Position numbers and translations under genes: made by a program. This document shows positions 30,301 to 35,457 of a stretch of 42,636 nucleotides of DNA, piece by piece (positions within the stretch are counted from its first letter, which is position 1; each line of letters starts with the position of its first letter). Location: the IMG/VR virus record IMGVR_UViG_3300024255_000053, positions 1 to 42,636 of that record; one strand, given 5' to 3'. The notes below the pieces were generated by a model that saw only the letters and a program-made list of their open reading frames with translations, searched no databases and was not told the DNA's origin. Origin of the DNA: a virus.

Positions 30301-30485
30301 TCACATAATTGATCTACTTTTACGTACTGATCAATGTTATTAAGAATATCAATAGGACCACTTTCAATTTCCTGAGAGATATAATACTGTTTTATAAAAT
30401 CGCTTAACAGAGGAAAGTCTTCCCTAACGTACCTAGGGAGTTGACTTTCAACGATTTCTTGAAATTTAACTCTATCTACTGTCAT
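18348..30485 (-). CDS. 4045-residue giant baseplate protein with YHYH-like domain
   Basis: The largest gene of the window, 12.1 kb. The N-terminus (VKFQEIVESQLPRYVREDFP; LLSDFIKQYYISQE; GPIDILNNIDQYVKVDQL) is the conserved opening of the giant protein that follows gp6 in cyanomyoviruses. The rest is beta-rich and repetitive: many G-G-x-G-Y-x-x-P-P-x-V units (GGGGYDIINPPVL, GLGYYEPPTISI, GNGYNSPPDLQI, GAGYSYLTTPSVSV) and several G-F-x-x-x-x-I-I-Q-I-D-x-E-I-I-Y modules. At about residues 1290-1410 lies a YHYH-type domain (SIYHSPIVGWAYDGNPIYG then NGVYAYFCTISEG). By position it may replace T4 gp7, the wedge initiator, but I see no direct similarity. No frameshift was seen. Co-transcribed with gp6, 18 bases downstream of its stop. 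Confidence 0.88.
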   Translation of the reverse strand: MTVDRVKFQEIVESQLPRYVREDFPLLSDFIKQYYISQEIESGPIDILNNIDQYVKVDQLCDIVDSTTLVDSLDTIDTTIVVNSTEGFSDNNGIIQIDNEIIYYGTKTSTTFVDCSRGFSGVTTYITSGAPDELTFSSTIADSHTTGATVKNLNILFLKQFLTKLKRQVTPGFTDRNFYTGLDKRNFIINSDSFYKSKGTEQSYEILFLALYGEDVELIRPSKFLLTPSNADYKVTKDFVVEQLQGDPLNLKNLTIYQDLTGARGSVTNVQQIPYENFQYYQISIDSGFARDSDVSGSIYGQFKPNPLTKVLNDVSIGSTIIDVDSTIGFPETGSLSVLDIDNNELSVAYNGKTLNQFFNTSGVSGKIVKKTNITLDTYSYAYVGIDTTQQIRVRFTAAVKDFIPNELNYYYKPHDTIELKSLGYESPTKKANNYVLNVKTNWDVVESSVIDADAFVYQFEFAKEHFFREGYTVRYENLDGTYSIFGTVSRVFSSTAIRVTFSQQINLKGQFVIENQTLKGASQAYPYLNNYIANVQNTYSKYNDDVIIASNSIAKYDDIETDPYDKKITFSTNLTSTENLTLPVNPTSRPDHGFYTGDAVYFTSAGNGFEGMPSASYFVFRVDEETIKLSRSKADLSRKLYITFNGSVVNASLAYLDFYDKEIEPQGLYRQILKPINDNKSYITRAGYTGIFVNGVELLNYKAQSSVYYGKLNSLSMTTGGGGYDIINPPVLSIKDEVGYGATGFCNVKGSLIRLDVTDSGLGYYEPPTISISGGNGSGAKAEPRMVSIKHENSFFADFPSQVDLINNTIIFPSDHKFLDGEEIIYEPRGTEVVSGLTTGGSYYVRVTGQKSMKLHTNKGDAFVGINTVNITKYGSGTQYFVASDLKLVVSSVVVTDPGQNYENKRRTIPAIGVNTVSDQVEIANHGYESKEIVRYTKPDVGDSIQGLSENTDYYVVKVNDNAFSLTNVGIDSVATDHYYDNGIIINFSNEGLGSFNYPPIVVTVEGAAASYDKTFVENFQELFIIESPIEENITTPVFVLAWTGPDGGLAEITHNGTQTEEFYVEVNEGTNWLISDNPFIGNILLYDAKLQPIFRGSIETIDLTSTGVGYGSSDIVDFVRQPEVTFEAGVNAKLTPIINNGEIAEVVINTPGNGYNSPPDLQIVSETGNYAVLIPIIENGSIKNIIVSKGGAGYVTGKTSVNVIPSGGGARVNANIQAWNINLFEKNFNNILDDDGVIEENLSNKSLEYCATYLPRPLRRTLNVVNGFDKDNELYGTFDLSFDQQTGEEINSIYHSPIVGWAYDGNPIYGPYGFKNIDGTGDISRMVSGYKLARVQKGRPSYNSFPNGFFANDYIFTGDGDLDVHNGRFCVTPDYPNGVYAYFCTISEGIDTDGPFNNYRRPVFPYAIGDTYKSTPIAFNFLARSNQTDYDIEGKGWFRNTKYYYTNDGQSGYDYIFNSNTVRKQTIDVTATSAGSVDDISIFDSGTDYRVNDRVIFNNTGTKGSNLNIKVSQVGGKKVNNVSLATTVINDVEFYSNSVSSQFVGLTSAPHNFLPGNIIFIDGISESYKNLQGSYSVGVSSDRWYTSLGINTGPVTGIVTYVYVSGSLDESIIAPDDILRIEFEKLKVLNIDKKSSRIRVLRGYDNTFAVTHSAGTLVRNDPRKLAFTATGIVTTKQLVTNRQLYFEPNEAIGLGTQTVGTATTLVFANPGVGQTQLRVDQQQIYIPDHRLGLNTPITYYTNGGTSISAWSGITSSNIFQLESTRNLFAVPINKDILGIATVRVGIDSISGEYVGVTSGTGALLYFTTSAGLGSYHSFKTNLPSVLSGRVSKNVVTVSTASTHGTKPGDRVEIDVNPTTTTEVTVIYDDYNRRMVFDPDTIEPSGINTAFNTFTVPNNKYQVGDKVIYSSVIPDPSLSNKGLYYVYVFKNDRIKLVKYASELGKENPTFVNIGTAHTTTISRINPAIKVQKNQNLKFNLSDNSLSFTNAGATFAAFDMFIYKDPSYKNKFWISQNSDSFEVTKSGIIGVDTSANLTLKVTEDIPTNLWYNFEVDNVDINLPVKTRKYTDTSVYNNNQINVVGNKFDGNYSVVGITSMTFDYNVPYNRDTTNLYDSTNAVISYNTNSSGTVGPISRLSILNGGRGYRSLPGFTSVRSLTGSGALLQPTSTSIGNIISTKVNYIGFGYPSDTTLNAAGNLPEILRIEPLASFDYIGISSAGLNYYEAPELVVVDGSSKLQITDVKLDYELDDTEVTIIQNTISLNNVTPSIIPINNSNGFSISSITYNSVSKIVRLSLSKQFSDPQEWPFKVGETVIVENIAIGFNTTGKGYNSENYEYALFSLTATDSNLGGSGSYIEYDLSDYLGDGEFPGQITSFAAAKVTPKTYFPIFDIKLKISNFFDGEKVINDDAVGIVERWDPVSEYLFVSTNSDFEVGSIIESETSQIKSRVKSKIDFNSTISIGAGTTFIDGWQSNSGMLNDNLQVIPNNEYYQNFSYSLKSRVPYKTWDDPVSSLNHTAGFDKFADLVIDNNAAGIASAKEVTIDTVVDLIGEGDLYCFPDFDGATETTIDVINGKTVSDQIIFENRILLDYFESRGNRVLELDDLSGQFNSNPRDTRYSIVDFFDNKFYFNKFFTLVQDSEVRNRKQSSIVSVVQDGTRGFVNQYGTLDTAMPLGYFDYIGAGTSSWGLTFYPTLFKYNNYDISYFTFSGLNDVTGIATQQLGDVVRISTASTNVSVGTTTNLVSISSTYRSAKLLIQMEDAENNYYGNELNILHDGTNVTTLQYGANDNKVGLAGLPSSGFGTYNAYISGGLVKVDIIPTVGTAVTANVSIVSIADNSASGVSTSNLVVTNLSSYSKSIVSSGSPVENIVASYTSPFNSEYFIVSVEDTTNNEYEMFEVNVLDNDGVNRIVKYGDIRTYVGLGTVGVTNDSTETHLVYTPNPNINVQIRAFGISLKNFNNIVGISSIDLNNNILFSEYGTYTGTEFDKKTSFRLKSNNLDVFERSFVGNSTSVVNTTTNQVTLKDHYFVTGEKVTYSYENSILSTANAIGIGTTNIAGVSTDKLPSTLYIVKYNEKSVGFAKSAADALNVVPTVLDITSIGIGTFHKITATNQNARALLAVDNMIQSPVTEVNIETSLSENIVFDVDFDVAGIASFRANDLLKIDDEIMLVQNTGVSSENSLRVLRAQLGTEVASHNIGTSVNLLGGNYNIVDNTVHFASAPFGATPIGTTTAGPDNVDWVGVTTYSSFQGRTFMRSGILNDDRDTYSTNYTFDNIQSGFNGQRRIFTLTQNGENLVGFATNQAIILNSNILQEPLGGQITSGDYSFLEVAGVTSITYLGDSVSSEEDPNKASIPRGGTLISVGSTPGFGFQPLVGAGASVFVNSGGTINSISIGNSGSGYRTGIQTNVGVGIITSSTGDVKVIGIGTANIVDGYVDSIDLYNLGSNLDSNNPPVVVIDKPLGYSNIPLVYSSDSAPGVGTGARVDIVVGQGSSVINFDIVSGGFGYNIGDKLNIAIGGTTGVKTDSSLPFIPFELNVIDVYRDTFNGFTVGELEAFDSVNELFDGLSTKFPLTISQQQFAIESKKGSNISLSQALIITINDVLQVPEIAYTFTGGGYVEFAEPPKKGDTCKIIFYKGTPDVDVVFVDILETVKIGDTLQLKNDISKGQTFGLYQDPRVVTGITTLDTATTLAYNGPGVTKNTALVRPVTWCKQTDDITINGDFVTKDRIDQEPYIYPAAYLTSYVGFTSVYGYVDSIRPLFNSSRETNLLDYQDKVVIIDQGAIDVATATASTGSGGIITSFTVSNVGAGYSYLTTPSVSVSLPDDINGTRATGIASVTGDGVVSISVSNAGTGYTQAPSVLIQQPSVRREQIGVTSYFGDYGNIVGYAHSGINTAFIELYIPEDSYMRDDTISGVAVTVSQLIPGDFFVVNDSNVGIFTGNNFDGIYYVKNAENVTKNLSSIGLGVTVVRRIEFTSQGYSSGSGTFDNSSIFGEYTWGKVQFINRVPATALQFFPEGYTGLSSSPLVQRLEPLKFNNYNV

Positions 30486-30503
30486 TTGTATTCTGACTTC
30501 TTA

Positions 30504-32561
30504 TTAGTAAGATGATGAACTGGTTCTTCTACTTGTAGTAGATACACCTTCCACAGATGTGGTTACATTTGTGGAAGAAGATGTTGTTGGTCCTGAGTTT
30601 GTTTCGACTTGGAATATGGGGTTACCCCTAACTAGAGCGTTAGATCCGTAACTAGAAGAAACAATATAGTTGGTTCCTGATACGTCATTTCCAGAAGAAA
30701 TGTTGTCAGTAACAACATTAACTACTGTGTTATTTACATCCAATTGTAGATAGAGATCCTGGAGACCAATTACGTCATTTGAGTACGGAGTTGCAGAAAC
30801 TTCGACCAAAGGAGTCCCTCTATTCACTAGTGTTGATATAATATTAATGGGATTAAGTTTAATCTCACCCTTAACATAATCAATTGTACCTACATTCTGT
30901 CTTACAATATATGGTTCTGATGAAGAATTTAGTTTGAATAGGAATACTGTACCCTTACTCAAATTACCAACCGAACTATCACCGAGGTATACAGTTCCAC
31001 TAATACCACTGACAGTAAAACCGGATGATTTAATATTATACCCAACGAGATTTCCATTGAAGTTTGCACTATGTCCGTGGTTTTTTACATAGAACCGATT
31101 ACCATAACACAATTCATACTCTGCAAAAGTATTCAGTTGGGCATTAATATCTCTTCTGATATCAATGTTTGTGATGTTTGACATCACAGACTCATGACTT
31201 TGATCAATTACTTTTTGGAATTGTGAATATTTAAATCTTCCACCAAACTTATTGACATCAGATGATTCAGAATACTTGACGATATTGGTTGTAACTAGGT
31301 TTTGAACGAATGATACCGTTGGTGCAAGGTTAGAATCGTAGTATACCTTACTGTTTGGTTCAATATACAAATACTTTAGATCGACAATCTCAGATAAAAT
31401 ACCAGCAACAGAGTATTTCCTGATCTGTTGTTGTAAGTTTTGTTTGATTGCACTCGATAAGAAGACACCGTTATATGGTTTGATACTTACAAATACCTTA
31501 CCAAATGAAGGTGGAGTCAAATCCTCACCACCAAAGACAGAAACTGATTCAGCTTCAGGGTAGATTTGTGGAATCAATGCTTCATAATCAGCAGCAGTTA
31601 CTGCTCTATTCTGTGATGCATAGATTTGAGGAGCATACTTCTTAACAGAGTCAATAGATTCAATTGGTTTACCACCACCAGAAGATATCTCTGTGGTTAC
31701 AATGGATACTCCAGAACTAATCGTATCTCCAGAACTAGACTTTAAGTTACCTATAAATGCAAATTTGTTAATATTGTTTGCTGATTCTCCATTAGTAATG
31801 ATATAACTTGCTTCAACAAAATTATCATTATCTAACTTGACACCAAATATTCCATCACCAAACAATAGTTCGTATCTCTCCTGACCAATCTCTTGAATAA
31901 AGTATGCTCTAGTCGATGCAGTAACATCAAACAAACTATTGAATAGTTCGAACTTTCTAGTTACAGTTGATTCTTGAGTATCTCTTACGACAACCGACAA
32001 TAGATCAGTGTCAATACCAGAGTTAGGTAATACAAATTTCTGATTAACGTTACTACTATTAACAGTAAATGTTTGTGTAATATATGTTCCTTCGTATACA
32101 TCGATATTATAGAAGTCTGCAAACCCAGAAGAGTTAACTGGAACTGTAATATCGTTTGGAATTGAGAATATAAAGTTCTTAGTACTATTCACACCAACTG
32201 ATCTAGATGCCATTACAGCACCAGCCTTAAGTGTCACTGCTACAGCTGTGGTGTTTGAAACGTTTACTGTAAAAGAAACTTTGGCAACAGAAGCTTTCTT
32301 TGAACGAGGAACATACCCTATATTACGCGCTAGAGATACCACATTCTCTCTTAAGGTGGCACTATCAATGAACACCTCATTAGATACCATATTGGCATTA
32401 TAGGAGGTTATATATGTGTTGTAAGCTAACGTATCTAGAATAGTTGATAGATTAGATCCCTCAAAGTCGTAGTCCGTGAAGTTTGAATTCGCACGGAGAT
32501 AATCCTTAATGGATGTCTTTATCTGATCAAAATCTAAGTTGCTAAAATTGACTAAGGGCAT
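30504..32561 (-). CDS. gp6: Baseplate wedge subunit gp6
   Basis: 685 residues (T4 gp6 is 660). The start MPLVNFSNLDFDQIKTSIKDYLRANSNFTDYDFEGSNLSTILDTLAYNTYI is diagnostic, followed by SNEVFIDSATLRENVVSLARNIGYVPRSKKAS. The central region AVTAADYEALIPQIYPEAESVSVFGGEDLTPP is the baseplate J-like core, and the C-terminal portion (SVMSNITNIDIRRDI, YIVRQNVGTIDYVKGEIKLNPI) carries the dimerisation domain. Gp6 forms the continuous ring of the inner baseplate. The ATG is immediately next to the gp25 stop, so the two are translationally coupled. The Ser/Thr-rich end (STTSRRTSSSSY) is low-complexity. Confidence 0.95.
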   Translation of the reverse strand: MPLVNFSNLDFDQIKTSIKDYLRANSNFTDYDFEGSNLSTILDTLAYNTYITSYNANMVSNEVFIDSATLRENVVSLARNIGYVPRSKKASVAKVSFTVNVSNTTAVAVTLKAGAVMASRSVGVNSTKNFIFSIPNDITVPVNSSGFADFYNIDVYEGTYITQTFTVNSSNVNQKFVLPNSGIDTDLLSVVVRDTQESTVTRKFELFNSLFDVTASTRAYFIQEIGQERYELLFGDGIFGVKLDNDNFVEASYIITNGESANNINKFAFIGNLKSSSGDTISSGVSIVTTEISSGGGKPIESIDSVKKYAPQIYASQNRAVTAADYEALIPQIYPEAESVSVFGGEDLTPPSFGKVFVSIKPYNGVFLSSAIKQNLQQQIRKYSVAGILSEIVDLKYLYIEPNSKVYYDSNLAPTVSFVQNLVTTNIVKYSESSDVNKFGGRFKYSQFQKVIDQSHESVMSNITNIDIRRDINAQLNTFAEYELCYGNRFYVKNHGHSANFNGNLVGYNIKSSGFTVSGISGTVYLGDSSVGNLSKGTVFLFKLNSSSEPYIVRQNVGTIDYVKGEIKLNPINIISTLVNRGTPLVEVSATPYSNDVIGLQDLYLQLDVNNTVVNVVTDNISSGNDVSGTNYIVSSSYGSNALVRGNPIFQVETNSGPTTSSSTNVTTSVEGVSTTSRRTSSSSY

Positions 32562-32981
32562 TTACCTAGTGGGCTGTAATGCAAATGATAATTGTTGTCG
32601 AGGAAGATCGATACCTACAATGTCATACTTAAGAGTTACTTCAAAGATATTATCATCAAAATTTGGATTGACGATAACCGCGGTTAAACGGACTCTAGGT
32701 TCAAAGTTATTAACTGTGTTCCTAATTTCAGATTCAATTGAACTAGCTGTAAGTCTATCTAAATTTTCAAATAGTAGTTTAGTTACATTACAACCAACAT
32801 TAGGTTGAAATGGTTTCTCACCAGGTAAGGTAAAAATTAAGTTACGAATTGATCGTGCAATAGCATTCTCGTTTCTCAACGCAATTAAATCGAGATTTAA
32901 CGGATTGATCTTGAATGATGCACTTACATCTTTAAAACCTTGACTGACTCTTTGGACAGGCACGTAATGTTTCCACAACAA
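32562..32981 (-). CDS. gp25: Baseplate wedge subunit gp25 (TTG start)
   Basis: 139 residues, GPW/gp25 family (T4 gp25 is 132). Landmarks: YVPVQRVSQGFKDVSASFKINPLN, AIARSIRNLIFTLPGEKPFQPNVGCNVTKLLFE, and NFEPRVRLTAVIVNPNFDDNIFEVTLKYDIVG. The motif of F-x-P-x-x-G-C/S followed later by E-P-R is the family core that contacts gp6 and gp53 and helps start sheath assembly. An in-frame TAA directly precedes two TTG codons at 32981 and 32978, and no ATG lies ahead of the conserved YVPVQRV, so translation must start at TTG or similar. An AATAAATA late-box variant lies just upstream. Confidence 0.93.
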   Translation of the reverse strand: MLWKHYVPVQRVSQGFKDVSASFKINPLNLDLIALRNENAIARSIRNLIFTLPGEKPFQPNVGCNVTKLLFENLDRLTASSIESEIRNTVNNFEPRVRLTAVIVNPNFDDNIFEVTLKYDIVGIDLPRQQLSFALQPTR

Positions 32982-32989
32982 TTATGAGT

Positions 32990-32997
32990 TATTTATT
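32990..32997 (-). promoter_or_regulatory. Late promoter variant (AATAAATA) before gp25
   Basis: AATAAATA on the minus strand, 9 bases from the gp25 start codon, in the short gap between the 53-aa gene and gp25. Same one-base-variant class as the boxes at 5769 and 18341; spacing to the start is short. Confidence 0.35.
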
Positions 32998-33014
32998 ACA
33001 CCAAACCTAAACTT

Positions 33015-33176
33015 TTAATCAATCAATGTTTGCTTGTCATCTGTAGGGTCTTCATTCTCCCAAAAGTCTTTAAAGTCAACTTCAGATGCTTCATAAAATC
33101 CATCCTCACGAACCCTCTTGGTATTCTTTGGTGTCTTCTGATCGTTATTAATCTCTCTTAGAAAATTCTTATCCAT
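33015..33176 (-). CDS. Small acidic conserved-type protein (53 aa)
   Basis: 53 residues from ATG 33176, overlapping the stop of the upstream gene by 8 bases (ATGGATAA arrangement). Sequence starts MDKNFLREINNDQKTPKNTKRVREDGFYEASEVDF and ends FWENEDPTDDKQTLID. No membrane segment, basic first half, strongly acidic second half. The overlap arrangement and the lack of other coding sequence here support it as real. I do not recognise a function; it lies just ahead of the baseplate operon. Confidence 0.65.
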   Translation of the reverse strand: MDKNFLREINNDQKTPKNTKRVREDGFYEASEVDFKDFWENEDPTDDKQTLID

Positions 33177-33768
33177 CTATAATAAACCCCAATCTCTTGT
33201 AGTTACTTTGTTCTATGTAGTCCGATACATCATCTCCTTCCCATACTGGAGTGATTGAGTCGCCACCATAATTAAAATTAGGATTACCTCTTAAATGTAT
33301 CTCAATTAACATACCATCAATATACTCACAATTTAACCAATCATATCTCTGACTAACTTCTTTAAACACTTTGGGTAATGGTATAACTCTATCTACCTTA
33401 TACCACTTCTTCCACTTGTACAGAGGATCCTGGGGATCTCTCACACCCTTTACAGTTAACTCCTGTTGTCCCTTGTAATAATCAACTGATATATGTTCTC
33501 CTTCAAATACTTCACACCAAAACTCAGCTGGATGTAGATGCTCAGTATCACCTTCAAGATATTCAATACGAGCATGACGACTCATACCCATGAAATTAAT
33601 ACATGGTCGAACAATATAAAAATCGGGTCTAGGTACGGCGAGACCAGCTGGTCCACACTCGTATCCTAATACCCGACTTACTTGTAACTTATTATAGACC
33701 CACAGATCATATGAATGAGTTGATACCCATTCATATTCTGTACTATATCTATCCTCGTCCTTGACCAC
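33169..33768 (-). CDS. Conserved cyanophage hypothetical protein (about 200 aa; start uncertain)
   Basis: The conserved-looking body begins SYDLWVYNKLQVSRVLGYECGPAGLAVPRPDFYIVRPCINFMGMS and continues EYLEGDTEHLHPAEFWCEVFEGEHISVDYYKGQQELTVKG, a pattern I associate with a widespread cyanophage protein of unknown function that may have an ATP-grasp- or ligand-binding-like beta fold. No ATG is well placed. The ATG at 33858 would overlap the 49-aa gene by over 100 bases, so I chose the in-frame GTG at 33768. The sequence AGGACGAGG at the end of the 49-aa gene could serve as its ribosome site if a rarer start is used. Fold and function are not certain. Confidence 0.75.
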   Translation of the reverse strand: MVKDEDRYSTEYEWVSTHSYDLWVYNKLQVSRVLGYECGPAGLAVPRPDFYIVRPCINFMGMSRHARIEYLEGDTEHLHPAEFWCEVFEGEHISVDYYKGQQELTVKGVRDPQDPLYKWKKWYKVDRVIPLPKVFKEVSQRYDWLNCEYIDGMLIEIHLRGNPNFNYGGDSITPVWEGDDVSDYIEQSNYKRLGFIIDG

Positions 33769-33898
33769 GATAACGTTTCCTTTTGTTATTACGACTACTT
33801 GCAGCGTACTTGGTATGTGCACCACAACCTTGTCGTGTCTTCTTTGGTTGAGATTCAATCATTGTTTGTCCCAATAAGGACTTTTTAATCTTTGCCAT
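33749..33898 (-). CDS. Small basic conserved cyanophage protein (49 aa)
   Basis: 49 residues: MAKIKKSLLGQTMIESQP, then KKTRQGCGAHTKYAASSRNN and KRKRYRGQGRG. This very basic peptide, with the K-K-T-R-Q-G and H-T-K-Y-A-A-S/T-S-R-N motifs, is one I know from many T4-like cyanophages, where it is a conserved ORF of unknown function. Its charge suggests nucleic-acid or ribosome binding. It starts 3 bases after the stop of the 51-aa gene. It is coded in a different frame from the next gene, whose 5' end overlaps it. Confidence 0.8.
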   Translation of the reverse strand: MAKIKKSLLGQTMIESQPKKTRQGCGAHTKYAASSRNNKRKRYRGQGRG

Positions 33899-33901
33899 AA
33901 T

Positions 33902-34057
33902 TTAATTACTCTCTTGATTGTACAGTGATTCTAATTGTTCTCGGTTCTTTAAACTCTGTCGATATTGCTCCAAATACTTATCACTATTGGTTTCAGTGAT
34001 AAGTGTCATCTTTGAAGCAAATTCTACAGATCTATCAACGTTAAATTGATTTGCCAT
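33902..34057 (-). CDS. Small helical protein (51 aa)
   Basis: 51 residues from ATG 34057: MANQFNVDRSVEFASKMT, LITETNSDKYLEQYRQSLK, NREQLESLYNQESN. No Cys, no membrane segment; residues 25-48 form an amphipathic helix. It starts 7 bases after the stop of the glycosyltransferase-like gene and ends 3 bases before the next ATG, so it is clearly part of the operon. I do not recognise a function. Confidence 0.7.
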   Translation of the reverse strand: MANQFNVDRSVEFASKMTLITETNSDKYLEQYRQSLKNREQLESLYNQESN

Positions 34058-34064
34058 TTATACC

Positions 34065-34844
34065 TTAGATAACTCTGGTTTTCTCATGACCAACACGAAT
34101 ACGTGGATCACACCAAATCTCATATCCTGCTTCAATTGCATCAAGACAGAACGAAACATCCTCTCCACACATATCTTGAACAGCACCACTTTCAAAGACT
34201 TGCATCTTAGGAGCAAACCATGGATACTTCATACCCTCATTCTCAAAGACACCCTTCTGAATCATGACCCATCCAAAACCAGTATAGTCAACAGTAAAAG
34301 GCTTCTTACGCTTACTAATACCATCTACCATCTCATGATTCATCACTCCACCATTATTGCGGAAGTCATCTTCTTCCAACCAGTGGGCTACAGAGGTTGT
34401 CCGACCGTCTTCAGTCGAATACCACCCGGCGCTGATAGGACGCTCCGTTCCATCAGCATCTAATGCCACATCACATAATTGCCAGAACTTCTCAGTATTG
34501 AAAATAATATCAGAGTCAATCCACAACTGATAATCATACTGTAACTTACCATCCCATGGAATTTGGTCAGGCCCTCTCAATACATTGGCACCGAGACACT
34601 TACATCGTGCGAAATTCACCATAGACGAGTAATCCTGACTAATCTGAATACTCATCTGGTTTTGTACAAGATCAAAACATAACTGTACAAAGTTCTTCAT
34701 GAATGCATAACTACATCCCCTTCCAGGTAGACAAAATACAATTGCCTTTCCTCTCATTCTTTCTTTGATTGCATCAAAATCCCACTCAGGTCCTTCTTCT
34801 TTCTTCTTTGGTGTTGATGCCTTGACTGTAAATCCCTTTGCCAC
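34065..34844 (-). CDS. GT-A-fold glycosyltransferase-like protein
   Basis: 259 residues, soluble. GT-A features visible: first strand AIVFCLPGRGCSYAFMKNF (33-51), SMVNFARCKCLGANVL (74-89), a DxD motif in LWIDSDIIF (Asp110 and Asp112, the metal/nucleotide-sugar site), YTGFGWVMIQKGVFE (the acceptor-side strand) and GEDVSFCLDAIEAGYEIWCDPRIRVGHE, where the E-D and final G-H-E match the catalytic/metal positions of family-2-type enzymes. Likely role: sugar transfer to phage DNA, virion or a host target; the substrate cannot be told. A perfect TTGACA-N17-TATAAT promoter lies just upstream, so it may be expressed early, unlike the late genes beyond it. Confidence 0.72.
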   Translation of the reverse strand: MAKGFTVKASTPKKKEEGPEWDFDAIKERMRGKAIVFCLPGRGCSYAFMKNFVQLCFDLVQNQMSIQISQDYSSMVNFARCKCLGANVLRGPDQIPWDGKLQYDYQLWIDSDIIFNTEKFWQLCDVALDADGTERPISAGWYSTEDGRTTSVAHWLEEDDFRNNGGVMNHEMVDGISKRKKPFTVDYTGFGWVMIQKGVFENEGMKYPWFAPKMQVFESGAVQDMCGEDVSFCLDAIEAGYEIWCDPRIRVGHEKTRVI

Positions 34845-34869
34845 GAACTAATTCTCCATTTCAACTTTT

Positions 34870-34898
34870 ATTATACTTCGATATTTAGAACTTGTCAA
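34870..34898 (-). promoter_or_regulatory. Sigma70-type promoter (TTGACA-17-TATAAT)
   Basis: On the minus strand TTGACA (34893-34898), exactly 17 bases, then TATAAT (34870-34875): a full-consensus host sigma promoter. It points at the glycosyltransferase-like gene (ATG 34844) and overlaps the end of the 64-aa gene. Confidence 0.85.
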
Positions 34899-35089
34899 TA
34901 GGATTGTTCCTCATTTGATTGTAGTGGTCTTACTACTTCATACGACAGGTCTTCCGCCACGTAATCTGTCTTCATAAACCCTACCATCATATTCAAACAT
35001 TCCCAATTCGTTTTAAATTTCTCCTTCGTTAAACACGGAAGTATGCAACTATCCTTTAGATAAATGTGATAAACTTCTGAACTACTCAT
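34895..35089 (-). CDS. Conserved small cyanophage protein (64 aa)
   Basis: 64 residues: MSSSEVYHIYLKDSCILPCLTKEKFKTNWECLN, MMVGFMKTDYVAEDLSYEVV, RPLQSNEEQSY. The opening M-S-S-S-E-x-Y-H-I-Y-L-K-D and the M-V-G-F-M-K-T-D-Y ... E-D-L-S-Y-E segment are ones I recognise from small cyanophage proteins of unknown function. The ATG overlaps the stop of the HNH gene (ATGA), so translation is probably coupled to it. Its 3' end overlaps the -35 box of the next promoter. Confidence 0.8.
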   Translation of the reverse strand: MSSSEVYHIYLKDSCILPCLTKEKFKTNWECLNMMVGFMKTDYVAEDLSYEVVRPLQSNEEQSY

Positions 35090-35457
35090 ACCTTACAATA
35101 CCTCCCGTTAATGCCTCTAGGTTTATCTCTGAGATTGGTAGTTCTATCACACCATCTCAGATTGTATACACAATTATTGAGCTTGCCTCTATCTATGTGA
35201 TCTACCTCTGTATACCTGTGAGGGTTATCTACCAGGGTTTCAGCGACCAGTCTATGTACATACTCCTTCCTCCGATATAATGTCTTACCCTCGGAGATAT
35301 TTACAGAGGGATATTGCTTATTAGATACTCCTCGGAGAAATGGTTTTATCTCCATAAATTTTTCCTCGGTTTTTTTTACACCATCTCGAAATACACGGCC
35401 GGTTTCAGTGACATAATAGCCGGGATACTCTGTGGGATATAATTTTTCAGCTGACAT
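35086..35457 (-). CDS. HNH endonuclease with NUMOD4 domain
   Basis: 123 residues from ATG 35457; the frame is open for another 57 codons upstream, but MSAEKLYPTEYPGYYVTETGRVFR is the natural start of a NUMOD4 domain (DNA-binding, W/Y-x-x-Y/I-x-G-Y-x-V-s-x-x-G-R-V). The nuclease core follows: VHRLVAETL (about 68-76), HRYTEVDHIDRGKLNNCVYNLRWCD (about 80-105) with the V-D-H-I-D and N-N-x-x-x-N-L-R-W residues of the HNH motif. Free-standing homing endonucleases of this type are common mobile elements in T4-like phages. It is preceded by its own consensus sigma70 promoter with a leader of about 145 bases, and is coupled by ATGA to the next gene. Confidence 0.88.
   Translation of the reverse strand: MSAEKLYPTEYPGYYVTETGRVFRDGVKKTEEKFMEIKPFLRGVSNKQYPSVNISEGKTLYRRKEYVHRLVAETLVDNPHRYTEVDHIDRGKLNNCVYNLRWCDRTTNLRDKPRGINGRYCKV

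Noticed and set aside
30549-30578. DnaA-like boxes (TTCCACA and TGTGGAA) inside gp6
   Set aside because: They lack the full TTTTCCACA form and fall in a Thr/Ser-rich coding repeat.
33769-33858. ATG at 33858 as the start of the ~200-aa gene
   Set aside because: It lies inside the well-supported 49-aa basic protein gene in another frame and would overlap it by over 100 bases.
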